Of a stretch of 64,000 nucleotides of DNA, positions 47,990-56,095 are shown piece by piece. How positions within the stretch are numbered: position 1 is the first letter of the stretch; each line of letters begins with the position of its first letter. Source of the stretch: CAWBUW01 sp963792075 (GTDB lineage Bacteria; Chloroflexota; Anaerolineae; Anaerolineales; UBA4823). The stretch covers positions 124,001-188,000 of the forward strand of contig CAWBUW010000012.1 of NCBI GenBank assembly GCA_963792075.1, given 5' to 3'. A model generated the notes under the pieces. The model did not search any database and was not told the origin of the DNA. It was given only the letters and a program-made list of their open reading frames with translations. The position numbers and the translations under genes are program-made.

Positions 47990-50362
47990 TTACCGGATGA
48001 CCAGGGGCAGGTACACCGTATACTTTACCAGTGCGTGGGTTTCATACGCCCCGATATCACACACTGCCACTTTGTCGCCATTTCCATCCCAGGGTCGAGC
48101 TACGCCGCGCTGATCGGTCGCGGGGCAGCCGCTGTTCGTGCCGGCGTCAATCGCCGGGCTGCCGGACAAGAGCGCATACGTCCACGTCGCACCTCCGTTG
48201 TCTTGCAAAGGGCCAAGCATCGGATCGGTGTTGATCAGGTCCCCTGCAGCCGCCAGACCGCAGGTGTTGGTGCTTTCCAGGTTATAGCCATTCGACACGA
48301 CCGTGCTGCTGCAATTGTTCGGGCTGCCGCTCCCAACAATGGTGTTCTTCAGGTTGATGTTGGCGTTGTAAGCACTGCCGGCATAGATATTCCCCCCCTG
48401 TGTACCGGCAGTATTAGCGTTGAGCGTGACGTTGAGCAGAGTCACCGTGCCGCCGTTCCAATACACACCTCCCCCGTTGACTGCGGCATCGTTGGTACTC
48501 AGAGTATCGTTGGTAGAGGTCAGTGTGCCCACGTTTTCAAAGGCGCCGCCGCTGTCATTGGTGGTGTTGTTCACGAAGGTGTTCCCGGAGGAGGTCATCG
48601 TTCCATTGTTACGCACGCCGCCGCCCACAGAAACGGCCGTGTTGCCGGAGATCTGATTATCTTGCAAAGTGACTGTGCCAGCATCATTGGCGATCCCGCC
48701 GCCGTAGCCATTGGATATGTTGTCGAGGATACTGCTCCCACTGATCATCATAGTTCCCAGGTAGTTATTGATCGCACCGCCGCGCACACCGGCGGTATTC
48801 CCGTTGAATGTACTGCCGGTTATGTTCAAAGTGGCTGTAGAATCGATGCCTCCCCCGTTGACCCCGGCGGTATTGGCGGTGAAGATCGAATTACTCACCG
48901 TAACTGAGCCGTAGGTGCGGATCGCACCCCCCATTGCGGCGGCATGGTTGCCATTGAACAGCGAGTTGTTGACCGCAGCGGTCCCACCGGTATCCACGCA
49001 CAGTGCGCCGCCGGTGCTGGTGCTGGTATTGTCCAAGAAACGCACGCCGTTCAAAGTCGCCACCGCGTTGGGATAGACATGGACCGCCCCGCCGCAGCCA
49101 CTGCTGTTGGAGCCATTGACCAGGGCGATATTCTCCAGCGTGAGTTGGTAGGAATTCTGCACGTTGAAGTGGTTGCTCCCACCGTTCGCATCCAGGGTGA
49201 CCTTGTTCCCGCCATCGATCTTCAGGTTGGAGACAATCGACTGCGCGCTGGACAGGGTAATCGTCACCGGCAGCGTGCCGCAGTCAAATTTAATGCTTTT
49301 AGCAGTGCCTAAGGCGGTAGTGAATGCGCTAGTCGTGCAGCTTGCTGTGCTGCCACTGCCCACCGTCGCCTGACCATCCGGCAGGGTGCGGAAGGTCTGG
49401 TCGCTGCCGACATAGGATACCCCGTTCGAATCCGTGAACCTGAAACGCCAGTGATAGAGCGTATCCGGGGTCAACGCAGGCGGGCCCCAATCATCGTAGG
49501 CCAACCAGGCATAGCCACCTGCCACGATCGTCACTGTATCGTGGATTAAGCTGTACGTAGTATCGGTGCCCAGGTCAAAATAACCTGTGCCACCGATGCC
49601 GTACGTGTACAGGTAAGCCTGTGATTTGGCCGTCGTAGCCACGATGTTGATGGTGGAGGGACTGGGGTAAAAGGTCGTCGGTTGGGAGCTGAAGACGTAA
49701 ACGCCCTGCTGCGGGGTCAGCCAGGGGCTGCTGTTGCCATCCAGCATCCAGACTTTGGCCTGCATGGGGCTGTTGGACAGCGTGGTGCTGGAAATTACCG
49801 GGATTTGAATCTCCAGGATGCGCCCCACCGGGATCGGCCAGGTGTAGCCTGTGGAGGCCTCGGTCGTAGCCGGGACCATGTACATCCCCGGATTGTACGA
49901 GGAGGCCGGTAGGGACTGCGGACATCCGTCCGTCACCTGGACTCCATCGTAGTAGCAGTACACCGGATGGCCGCCGTCAATTGAGGTGTTCTCCGGCAGG
50001 CCCAGATCAATGTAGGCGCGCATACCGCTGCAGGCGTTCCCCAGGCCAGCAATGACGATGTGAACATAATAAGGGGTGTTGGGTTTCGGCTCCCCCGTGT
50101 CTGAATTGACATAAAAACCCACATAGGTTCCGACGCCGTTTTCCTGGTAAGGAAATCCTTGAATAATGCTGACACAGTTGGTGATCATAGAATATTGGAT
50201 GAGGCCATCATACCATGCGGCGGCATTGACGCTCGCCGGACCGGCGGGCCCGGCCATCGCCGGGGTATACGCCGGGAAGATGAACGCCAGCAGCAGTATC
50301 GCAATCCAGGCGATTTTACCAAGTTTGGCGCTTGATTTGAAAGGTTGTCTTATGTAGTCCAT
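47990..50362 (-). CDS. Secreted right-handed beta-helix (polymorphic membrane protein-like) surface protein
   Basis: 790 residues. Signal peptide with hydrophobic core about 15-35 and a likely cleavage after AMA. Residues 40-330 form unrecognised beta domains. From about 345 on come many parallel beta-helix turns with the GGG/N-x-F pattern of Chlamydia PMP-type repeats (GGAIRTYGSVTVSNSIF, GGGIDSTATLNITGSTF, GGAINNYLGTMMISGS). The C-terminus NGDKVAVCDIGAYE is the common end of such Chloroflexi and cyanobacterial proteins. Likely an adhesin or polysaccharide binder on the cell surface. Confidence 0.88.
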   Translation of the reverse strand: MDYIRQPFKSSAKLGKIAWIAILLLAFIFPAYTPAMAGPAGPASVNAAAWYDGLIQYSMITNCVSIIQGFPYQENGVGTYVGFYVNSDTGEPKPNTPYYVHIVIAGLGNACSGMRAYIDLGLPENTSIDGGHPVYCYYDGVQVTDGCPQSLPASSYNPGMYMVPATTEASTGYTWPIPVGRILEIQIPVISSTTLSNSPMQAKVWMLDGNSSPWLTPQQGVYVFSSQPTTFYPSPSTINIVATTAKSQAYLYTYGIGGTGYFDLGTDTTYSLIHDTVTIVAGGYAWLAYDDWGPPALTPDTLYHWRFRFTDSNGVSYVGSDQTFRTLPDGQATVGSGSTASCTTSAFTTALGTAKSIKFDCGTLPVTITLSSAQSIVSNLKIDGGNKVTLDANGGSNHFNVQNSYQLTLENIALVNGSNSSGCGGAVHVYPNAVATLNGVRFLDNTSTSTGGALCVDTGGTAAVNNSLFNGNHAAAMGGAIRTYGSVTVSNSIFTANTAGVNGGGIDSTATLNITGSTFNGNTAGVRGGAINNYLGTMMISGSSILDNISNGYGGGIANDAGTVTLQDNQISGNTAVSVGGGVRNNGTMTSSGNTFVNNTTNDSGGAFENVGTLTSTNDTLSTNDAAVNGGGVYWNGGTVTLLNVTLNANTAGTQGGNIYAGSAYNANINLKNTIVGSGSPNNCSSTVVSNGYNLESTNTCGLAAAGDLINTDPMLGPLQDNGGATWTYALLSGSPAIDAGTNSGCPATDQRGVARPWDGNGDKVAVCDIGAYETHALVKYTVYLPLVIR

Positions 50363-50444
50363 TTTGTACCTCTATTACTTTCTTTTCGGTGAATTAAAAA
50401 ACCAGGATCGGGCAGGTTACTACCGGGCAACGTTATTGTCCCCA

Positions 50445-50490
50445 ATTAAACTCTATTTTACTATATATATCAAATTTGTCAGAATTCTGA
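50445..50490 (-). promoter_or_regulatory. Promoter of the beta-helix gene with upstream palindrome
   Basis: Minus strand TTGATA (50473-50468), 17-bp spacer, TTTAAT (50450-50445), leader of about 75 bases. The palindrome TCAGAATTCTGA (50479-50490) lies 5 bp upstream of the -35. Confidence 0.55.
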
Positions 50491-50559
50491 GAGGGTACTT
50501 ACAATTCAGAGTGGGGCTGGGGGATCCCTAACTCCTTAATCAATGCAATCCTGCCTGGT

Positions 50560-50796
50560 TTAGCACTTAACTTTAGGGTGATTTTGTGAGTTCCATTCTT
50601 GATCTCCATTCTCCTCGTCATGGACCTGTTCTTCTGTCTGTTTTTTTAAATGGGCAAATAAGCTTTCGATATCGGCAAACCCCATCTGTTCCCCGGTGTG
50701 TGGGTCTTCCAGGGAAGCGCGCCAGACCCATACTCCGGCGTGCCTTACCTGCCACAAGCGAATTAAACAAGCGATATAAGGTGGTTTTCTTGACAT
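50560..50796 (-). CDS. Small conserved protein paired with the SARP regulator
   Basis: 78 residues beginning MSRKPPYIACLIRLWQVR, with WVWRASLEDPHTGEQMGF in the middle and DIESLFAHLKKQTEE near the end. This pattern (WRASLE-P-TGE, then F-D-ESLFAHL) is familiar as a small hypothetical protein near BTAD regulators in Chloroflexota, but no function is known. It is divergent from the SARP gene, and its promoter carries SARP-type repeats, so it is a probable target. The ribosome binding site is weak. A TTG 24 bases upstream is a less likely start. Confidence 0.75.
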   Translation of the reverse strand: MSRKPPYIACLIRLWQVRHAGVWVWRASLEDPHTGEQMGFADIESLFAHLKKQTEEQVHDEENGDQEWNSQNHPKVKC

Positions 50797-50828
50797 TGAA
50801 ATTCTTTCTAATTCGACCAATGTTTACC

Positions 50829-50860
50829 AGTATAATTACCAGTCGTAAGCAAATCGTAAG
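50829..50860 (-). promoter_or_regulatory. SARP-type heptamer repeats and -10 box
   Basis: Read on the minus strand: CTTACGA, four bases, CTTACGA, eight bases, then TATACT (50834-50829). Heptamers repeated with an 11-bp period and ending 8 bp before the -10 are the arrangement described for SARP activators in Streptomyces. A second pair, TTACCAGT on the plus strand at 50824 and 50836, overlaps it. Confidence 0.7.
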
Positions 50861-50878
50861 GAGAAATCAGGGTAATCG

Positions 50879-50953
50879 CATTTGGGCGATTGCCCTCCAC
50901 CGGAGGGGGGTTGGGGGTGCTGGGTGGGACAAAGCCCCACCCAGCACCCCCAA
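50879..50953. repeat. Hairpin with 18-bp stem in the SARP leader, group 3
   Basis: Stem 50911-50928 with 50936-50953; with one A-C mismatch it extends to 20 pairs and loop AAA. The motif CATTTGGGCGATT (50879-50891) upstream recurs at 55715-55727 before another hairpin. A smaller CCCTCC/GGAGGG hairpin lies between. Confidence 0.75.
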
Positions 50954-50982
50954 GTAGCAATAAAGAGAGGGACCCCAGCGCA

Positions 50983-53856
50983 ATGACTCGGTTGGTGCTA
51001 TCATTTTTGGGCTCATTCCAGGCCACGCGGGCCGAACAAGCGGTGGTTGGTTTCGAATCCAATAAAGGGCGCGCCCTGTTGGCCTACCTGGCAATAGAAG
51101 CGGACCGTCCGCACTCCAGGGATGAACTGACCGGTATTTTATGGCCCGATCAGCCCGACGGAGTGGCGCGCACCAACCTGCGCCAGGCGCTGGCCAACTT
51201 GCGCCACACCCTGGAGCTTGAAGCTGCTCCACAGCCGTTGCTCCTGGTGACGCGCGAGTCCATCCAATTCAATCTTGCGGCTGACCACTGGCTCGATTGT
51301 GCCGAGTTCAGCGCACTGGTCGCTGCCAGCCAGGCGCATGCGCACCGCCGGGCAGATGCCTGCCTCCGCTGCACACAATGGCTGCAGCAGGCGGCTGAGC
51401 TCTATCGCGGCAACTTCCTGGAGCATTTCTTCGTCAGTGAAAGTACAGCCTTCGAAGAGTGGGCTTTGACAATCCGAGAGCGTTTCCGCCAACTGGCGCT
51501 GGAGGCCCTGTACCGCCTGGCCGATTTTCACGCTCACGCTGGGGAATACGAACAGGCTTGCCAAATGGCTGCCCGGCAGTTGGCCCTCGACCCGTGGCGT
51601 GAAGAAGCGCACCGCCAGGCCATGCAGGCCCTGGTGCTCAACGGCCAACGCAATGCCGCTTTAGCGCATTATGTCGCTTGCCGGCGCCGGCTGGCAGCAG
51701 AGCTGGGCGTGGAACCAACCGACGAAACGAAAGCGTTGTACAGGCAGATCAAATTGGGCCAGCCAGCGGGCGGGGCAGCCTTTCCCCAATTCCCAGGAGC
51801 ACCGGCAGCCCTGCTCCCCGCCCAGCTGGATGTTTTCATTGGGCGTGAAAAGGAATTGGCAGAAATCCTGGAGCTTTTGAATACCCCCACTTGCCGCCTG
51901 GTCACCCTGACCGGCCCTGGCGGGATCGGCAAGACGCGCCTGGCTGAGCGCATTGCAGCCGAACAAGTCCGGTCGTTCGCAGACGGCGTGTGCTTCGTGC
52001 CGCTGAGCGCCTTGAAATCGGCCGACAGTCTCATCCCGGTCATCGCCGAACGGCTGGGGTTTGCTTTTTCCAGCCCAGGAGATCCCAGGCAGCAGATCAT
52101 GCACTACCTGCGTCCAAAAGAGATGCTGCTGGTCTTCGACAACTTCGAACACCTACTTTCTGAATCTGGCGAGGCGGTCGGTCTGCTGGCAGAGCTGCTC
52201 AACCAGGCTCCCCGGTTGAGCCTGTTGGCGACCTCCCGCGTCCGGCTTAACTTACAGGCTGAATGGGTCTACGACCTGCAGGGATTGGCTGTTCCCGAGC
52301 ACGACGCGGCAGGGGATATCGAGAAATACAGCGCGGTGCAGTTATTCCTGCTGCGCGCCCGCCAGGTACGGCGCGAGTTCTCCTGCACGAGCAGCGAAGC
52401 CAGCGCGGTGGCGCACATCTGCCAACTGGTCGAAGGTCTGCCGCTGGCGATCGAGCTGGCGGCCGCCGCGGTGCGGGTGCGTACTTGCGCCGCCATTGCC
52501 GCCGAGATCGAAACCGGCGTGCAGACACTGACGACCACCATGCAGGATGTCCCCGAACGCCACCGCAGCCTGTGGGCTGTCTTTGAGCATTCCTGGCGCC
52601 TGCTCTCGCCGCCGGAGCAGTCTACTCTGCGGCGCTTATCGGTTTTCCGGGGAGGCTTCCTGGAAAAGGCAGCCGCGCAGGTAGCTCAAGCAGAGCCTGC
52701 CCTGCTGTGGGCCCTGGTGGACAAATCCCTGCTGAAGTGGGATGGCGCAGGGCGCTGCGAGCTGCACGAATTGGTGCGCCAGTATGCCGGCGAAAAATTA
52801 GTTTCAGCCGGCGAGCGTGAACAAACCCAGCGCCGCCATGCAACCTGTTACCTGGAACTGGCCGAACAAGCCGAGCTGCCACTGCGGGGCGCACAGCAGC
52901 AGAGCTGGATCGAACGCCTGGCGCCTGAGCACGACAACCTGCGCGCCGCGCTGGGCTGGTCCTGTGAACAGGATGGTGGGCAGATGGCGGCGCGGATCGC
53001 CGGGGCGATCTGGCTCTTCTGGTGGGCTGCAGGGCATTTGAGTGAAGGACGTCGCTGGCTGGAGCGGGCCTTGCAGGCAAGCTCGCCCTCCGCAGCGCCA
53101 ATGCCCCCCGAAGTCCGGGCGAAAGTACTTAACGGAGCGGGCGGGCTGGCCTACCAGCAAAGCGATTACGCCAGCGCCAATGCATTATTGACCGAGTGCC
53201 TGGCGCTGCGGGCGCAGATTGGAAATACCTGGACCATTGCCAACGTGCTCAATAACCTGGGATTGGTGGCTACCGAACAGGGAGACGTAGCGAGCGCCAA
53301 AGCTTACTGCGAGGAAAGCCTGGCCCTGTTCCGAGCGCTGGGAGACGATGACCCCGGCGTCCAGCGGCTGCTCAGCAACCTGGCCAACCAGGCCTTCGAC
53401 CAGGGAGATTATGCTCTTTCCAATCGCTTGTGGGAAGAGAGCCTGGCTTTATCCCGCAGACATGGGGACAAAGCCGCCATCGCCCTGGCCCTGACCAACC
53501 TGGGCTGGGCCTGGCTGCTGCAGAACGACCCCGGGCAAGCGGCAGCCTGCTGCCGCGAAGCCCTGGTGTTGAGCCATGAGCTTGGCAACCAGCCGATCCT
53601 GATTTTCGACCTGGAGGGGTTAGCCGGGGTCGCCGGAGCGCAAGGCCAGCCCGTGCGGGCGGCCAGGCTGTTTGGCGCGGCGCAGGCGCGGCGCGAAGCC
53701 ATCCATTTCCCCCTGAACCCCTCCAACCAGGCCTACTACCAGCAGATCAGCGAAGCGGTGCACCGCCAAATGAGCGAGTCGGCCTTTGCGGCAGAATGCG
53801 CGCAGGGCAGATCCATGGCGATGGAAGAGGCTGTTGCGTACGCGTTGGAGGAATAA
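50983..53856 (+). CDS. SARP/BTAD-type regulator with NB-ARC-like ATPase and TPR domains
   Basis: About 957 residues. N-terminal winged helix (about 5-95; LWPDQPDGVARTNLRQALANL), BTAD domain (about 100-245; ending AAELGVEPTDETKALYRQI), ATPase of the AfsR/NB-ARC type with Walker A GPGGIGKTRL near residue 309, Walker B MLLVFDNFEHLL near residue 380 and GLPLAIELAAA near residue 485, then TPR-like repeats (NNLGLVATEQGDVASAKAYCEESLALFR). The ATG at 50983 is chosen; the frame upstream runs through the hairpin. Probably activates the small divergent gene. Confidence 0.88.
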   Translation: MTRLVLSFLGSFQATRAEQAVVGFESNKGRALLAYLAIEADRPHSRDELTGILWPDQPDGVARTNLRQALANLRHTLELEAAPQPLLLVTRESIQFNLAADHWLDCAEFSALVAASQAHAHRRADACLRCTQWLQQAAELYRGNFLEHFFVSESTAFEEWALTIRERFRQLALEALYRLADFHAHAGEYEQACQMAARQLALDPWREEAHRQAMQALVLNGQRNAALAHYVACRRRLAAELGVEPTDETKALYRQIKLGQPAGGAAFPQFPGAPAALLPAQLDVFIGREKELAEILELLNTPTCRLVTLTGPGGIGKTRLAERIAAEQVRSFADGVCFVPLSALKSADSLIPVIAERLGFAFSSPGDPRQQIMHYLRPKEMLLVFDNFEHLLSESGEAVGLLAELLNQAPRLSLLATSRVRLNLQAEWVYDLQGLAVPEHDAAGDIEKYSAVQLFLLRARQVRREFSCTSSEASAVAHICQLVEGLPLAIELAAAAVRVRTCAAIAAEIETGVQTLTTTMQDVPERHRSLWAVFEHSWRLLSPPEQSTLRRLSVFRGGFLEKAAAQVAQAEPALLWALVDKSLLKWDGAGRCELHELVRQYAGEKLVSAGEREQTQRRHATCYLELAEQAELPLRGAQQQSWIERLAPEHDNLRAALGWSCEQDGGQMAARIAGAIWLFWWAAGHLSEGRRWLERALQASSPSAAPMPPEVRAKVLNGAGGLAYQQSDYASANALLTECLALRAQIGNTWTIANVLNNLGLVATEQGDVASAKAYCEESLALFRALGDDDPGVQRLLSNLANQAFDQGDYALSNRLWEESLALSRRHGDKAAIALALTNLGWAWLLQNDPGQAAACCREALVLSHELGNQPILIFDLEGLAGVAGAQGQPVRAARLFGAAQARREAIHFPLNPSNQAYYQQISEAVHRQMSESAFAAECAQGRSMAMEEAVAYALEE

Positions 53857-53889
53857 TCACCCCAATTCCCCGAATGCCACTTGCCTTCA

Positions 53890-53898
53890 TGGTATAAT
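53890..53898 (+). promoter_or_regulatory. Extended -10 promoter of the tyrS operon
   Basis: TGG-TATAAT at 53890-53898, a consensus extended -10; no good -35 at the proper distance. The predicted start of transcription (about 53905) nearly coincides with the leader-peptide ATG at 53907. Confidence 0.75.
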
Positions 53899-53906
53899 CT
53901 GAGTAT

Positions 53907-53954
53907 ATGCACTGTTTTCAAGCTGTTCCTCACTACTACTACCCCACCACTTAA
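53907..53954 (+). CDS. Tyrosine-rich leader peptide of the tyrS attenuator
   Basis: Open frame of 15 codons, MHCFQAVPHYYYPTT, then TAA. Three consecutive TAC codons (53934-53942) lie close to its stop and upstream of alternative RNA hairpins and a terminator, directly before tyrosyl-tRNA synthetase. This is the classical layout of an attenuation leader: shortage of charged tRNA-Tyr stalls the ribosome at the Tyr codons. It starts one or two bases from the predicted transcript end, so it is probably translated from a leaderless message. Too short for a database call; the evidence is the codon run, structure and neighbour together. Confidence 0.78.
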   Translation: MHCFQAVPHYYYPTT

Positions 53955-53992
53955 TCTTTTCTGCGGTGAGTCCCGGCGCGTCCTCCCGCAGA
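53929..53992 (+). promoter_or_regulatory. tyrS attenuator: pause and antiterminator hairpins
   Basis: CTCAC (53929-53933) can pair with GTGAG (53966-53970). Alternatively 53960-53970 pairs with 53983-53992 (TCTGCGG with CCGCAGA, then GAG with CTC past a bulged T), a 10-bp antiterminator that takes bases from both arms of the terminator. A ribosome stalled at the Tyr codons leaves 53960-53970 free; one at the stop codon would cover its beginning. Confidence 0.72.
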
Positions 53993-54005
53993 GGGCGCGT
54001 TTTTA
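53977..54005 (+). terminator. Attenuator terminator before tyrS
   Basis: CGCGTCCTC (53977-53985) pairs with GAGGGCGCG (53991-53999) with one T-G, loop CCGCA, followed by TTTTTATTTCTTTATT. It lies 34 bases before the tyrS ATG and would stop transcription when tyrosine is plentiful. Confidence 0.85.
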
Positions 54006-54032
54006 TTTCTTTATTCCACTCAGGAGATCCGA

Positions 54033-55265
54033 ATGAGCATCGACCCCAAAACCATGACCCTCGACGAACAGGTGACTTTCCTCATGCAGGGCACCGAATA
54101 CGGCGATGAACAGCTCAAGCAGGCCATGACCCATGAGCTGCGCCAGCGCCTGATCGACGCCCAGCACGAAGGACGCCCACTGCGCGTCTACTGCGGTTAT
54201 GACCCCACCTCCACCGACTTGCACCTGGGTCACACCGTCACCATGCGCAAGCTGCGCCAGTTCCAGGACCTGGGCCACGAAGTCACCTTCCTCATCGGCT
54301 CTTACACCGCCCTGGTCGGCGACCCCTCCGATAAAAACAAGGCGCGCCCGATCCTCACCCAGGAACAGGTGGCCGAGAATGCCCGCACTTACGCCGAGCA
54401 GGCCTTCCGCGTGCTCGATAAATCCAAGACCATCGTCCGCTACAACGGTGAATGGCTTGCCGAGCTTTCTTTGCTCGACCTGATCCGCCTGGGCCAGAAC
54501 TTCACCGTCCAGCAGTTCCTGGCGCGCGAGAACTTCGCCAAGCGCCTGGAAAAGGGCGAGCCCATCTTCCTGCACGAGACCTTCTACGCCATCATGCAGG
54601 GGTACGACGCAGTCAACATGCACACCGATGTCCAGGTGGGCGGCACCGACCAGCTCTTTAACATCATTGTCGCCGGGCGCAAACTGCAAGAAGCCCTTGG
54701 CCAGCGTCCCCTGGTGGGCATCATCACCGGCATCTTGCCAGGCACCGATGGCATCCAGCGTATGTCCAAATCCCAGGGCAACATCGTCCCAATCAGTTCC
54801 ACGCCCGAAGATATGTATGGCAAAGTGATGAGCATCCCGGATAGCGCCATGCCGCTGTACATGCGCCTGGCTACCCGCTGGCTGCCGGATGAGATCGCTG
54901 CGCTGGAGCAGGATCTGGCGGCCGGACGGATTAGCCCGCGCGACCTCAAGATGAAGCTCTCGCGTGAGATCGTAACGGTCTTTCACGGCGAATCCGCTTC
55001 CGTTGAGGCTGAAACCGCCTTTGTACGTGTGTTCCAACAAGGCGCCGTGCCTGAAGATATGCCCGAGTTCACCCCGCAGCCCGGCCAGACTGTCCTGGAC
55101 ATGCTCGTTGCAGCAGGCCTCGCCCCCTCTAAAGGCGAAGGCCGCCGCCTGATCGAGCAAAAAGGCGTGCGCCTGGATGGACAGACCCTGACCGACCCAA
55201 ACCAGCCCTTCCCGCATCCGGGTGTGCTCCAGGCCGGCAAACGCCACTTCGTCCGTATCCTCTAA
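54033..55265 (+). CDS. tyrS: Tyrosyl-tRNA synthetase
   Basis: 410 residues. Class I synthetase: HIGH motif as HLGH in YCGYDPTSTDLHLGHTV near residue 63, KMSKS as RMSKSQGN near residue 246, and a C-terminal S4 RNA-binding domain (TVLDMLVAAGLAPSKGEGRR, near 350-370). The sequence type fits the TyrZ-like bacterial branch. AGGAG lies 7 bases before the ATG. Expression is predicted to be controlled by the attenuator upstream. Confidence 0.96.
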   Translation: MSIDPKTMTLDEQVTFLMQGTEYGDEQLKQAMTHELRQRLIDAQHEGRPLRVYCGYDPTSTDLHLGHTVTMRKLRQFQDLGHEVTFLIGSYTALVGDPSDKNKARPILTQEQVAENARTYAEQAFRVLDKSKTIVRYNGEWLAELSLLDLIRLGQNFTVQQFLARENFAKRLEKGEPIFLHETFYAIMQGYDAVNMHTDVQVGGTDQLFNIIVAGRKLQEALGQRPLVGIITGILPGTDGIQRMSKSQGNIVPISSTPEDMYGKVMSIPDSAMPLYMRLATRWLPDEIAALEQDLAAGRISPRDLKMKLSREIVTVFHGESASVEAETAFVRVFQQGAVPEDMPEFTPQPGQTVLDMLVAAGLAPSKGEGRRLIEQKGVRLDGQTLTDPNQPFPHPGVLQAGKRHFVRIL

Positions 55266-55273
55266 TTTTTATC

Positions 55274-55308
55274 ATACTCACCTGCATGCTCCGCATGCAG
55301 GTGAGTAT
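55274..55308. repeat. 16-bp hairpin with TCC loop
   Basis: Perfect stem 55274-55289 with 55293-55308, carrying ACTCACCTGCATGC. It lies between tyrS and the next gene; a T tract precedes it but does not follow it. Confidence 0.75.
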
Positions 55309-55325
55309 TGGATTAAGGAGAAAAA

Positions 55326-55697
55326 ATGACCGATCAAAATTCACAGGATAACCCCAGCGATCTGCTGGACGAGCTGCACGCCCTGGGCAACAACCTGCGC
55401 GGGCTGCTCACCTCAGCCTGGGGCAGTGAAGAGCGCCGGAGGCTGCAGCAAGACCTGGAAACGGGCCTGGCGGATATCAAAGTCAGCCTGGCGCAAGCCG
55501 CCAATGATTTCCAGAGCAGCCCTGCCGGGCAGACCCTCAAAGAAGATATCACTGATTTCAACGAACGCCTGCGCACCGGCGAGGTGGAGTCAGCCGTGCG
55601 CCGCGAAGTGCTCAACGCGCTGCGCCTGGCTAATGAGGGCATCAAAAAAGCCGCCGACCACATTAACACCCCGCCCTCCGAACCCCCCACTCCCTGA
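55326..55697 (+). CDS. Small helical protein of unknown function
   Basis: 123 residues, almost wholly amphipathic helix with charged heptads (LLDELHALGNNLRGLL, RRRLQQDLETGLADIK, DFNERLRTGEVESAVR) and a Pro-rich tail. No signal or membrane segment. It resembles short coiled-coil proteins often found near stress-related genes, but I do not recognise a family. AAGGAG precedes the ATG at 55326. Confidence 0.7.
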   Translation: MTDQNSQDNPSDLLDELHALGNNLRGLLTSAWGSEERRRLQQDLETGLADIKVSLAQAANDFQSSPAGQTLKEDITDFNERLRTGEVESAVRREVLNALRLANEGIKKAADHINTPPSEPPTP

Positions 55698-55714
55698 TGG
55701 CCATCAGATAATCC

Positions 55715-55764
55715 CATTTGGGCGATTATGGGGTGGCGTTTGGCTTAAAGGCCAAACGCCACCC
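55715..55764. repeat. 14-bp hairpin, group 3
   Basis: Stem 55731-55744 with 55751-55764 (GGGTGGCGTTTGGC), six-base loop. Preceded by the 13-base motif CATTTGGGCGATT shared with the hairpin at 50911. Confidence 0.7.
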
Positions 55765-55816
55765 AAACCCCACTGCGGATAACCGAGAGCCTACTCCCCC
55801 AAAGAAGGAGGCTGTT

Positions 55817-56086
55817 ATGCCCTTACTCCATATTGAAACTCAGGCTGGCCAGCCCATCCAGGCCGGGAACCTGCGCCTGACCCCCTTTGCCCGAGCTACA
55901 AGCCTGCGCTGGCCCAATTTTCCTGGCGGCGTGATCTGGAACCGCCCCACCGCCATTCTGGTGCAGTCTCCGGATGGGAGTGAAGTGACCCTTCCCATCC
56001 ATGACACCACTCGCCGCCAGCAGCTTACGCTACTCGGCGTGGGCCTGTTCGCCGCCCTGCTGGTACGGCTTTTTTTCAGAAAATGA
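55817..56086 (+). CDS. Small membrane-anchored protein of unknown function
   Basis: About 89 residues. Most is a beta-rich soluble part (LHIETQAGQPIQAGNLRLTPF, then ILVQSPDGSEVTLPI), with a single C-terminal membrane helix (TLLGVGLFAALLVRLFF). ATG at 55817 with AAGGAGG upstream. It is followed after 9 bases by the GerW-like gene and probably acts with it. Confidence 0.75.
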   Translation: MPLLHIETQAGQPIQAGNLRLTPFARATSLRWPNFPGGVIWNRPTAILVQSPDGSEVTLPIHDTTRRQQLTLLGVGLFAALLVRLFFRK

Positions 56087-56095
56087 GGTCCCAAA

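Noticed and set aside
50890..50982. Longer N-terminus for the second SARP regulator
   Set aside because: It would translate the hairpin at 50911-50953; the winged helix begins at the ATG at 50983.
53856..54032. T-box riboswitch before tyrS
   Set aside because: No T-box bulge sequence or specifier stem could be found in 134 bases between promoter and ATG; the leader-peptide attenuator explains the terminator and antiterminator.
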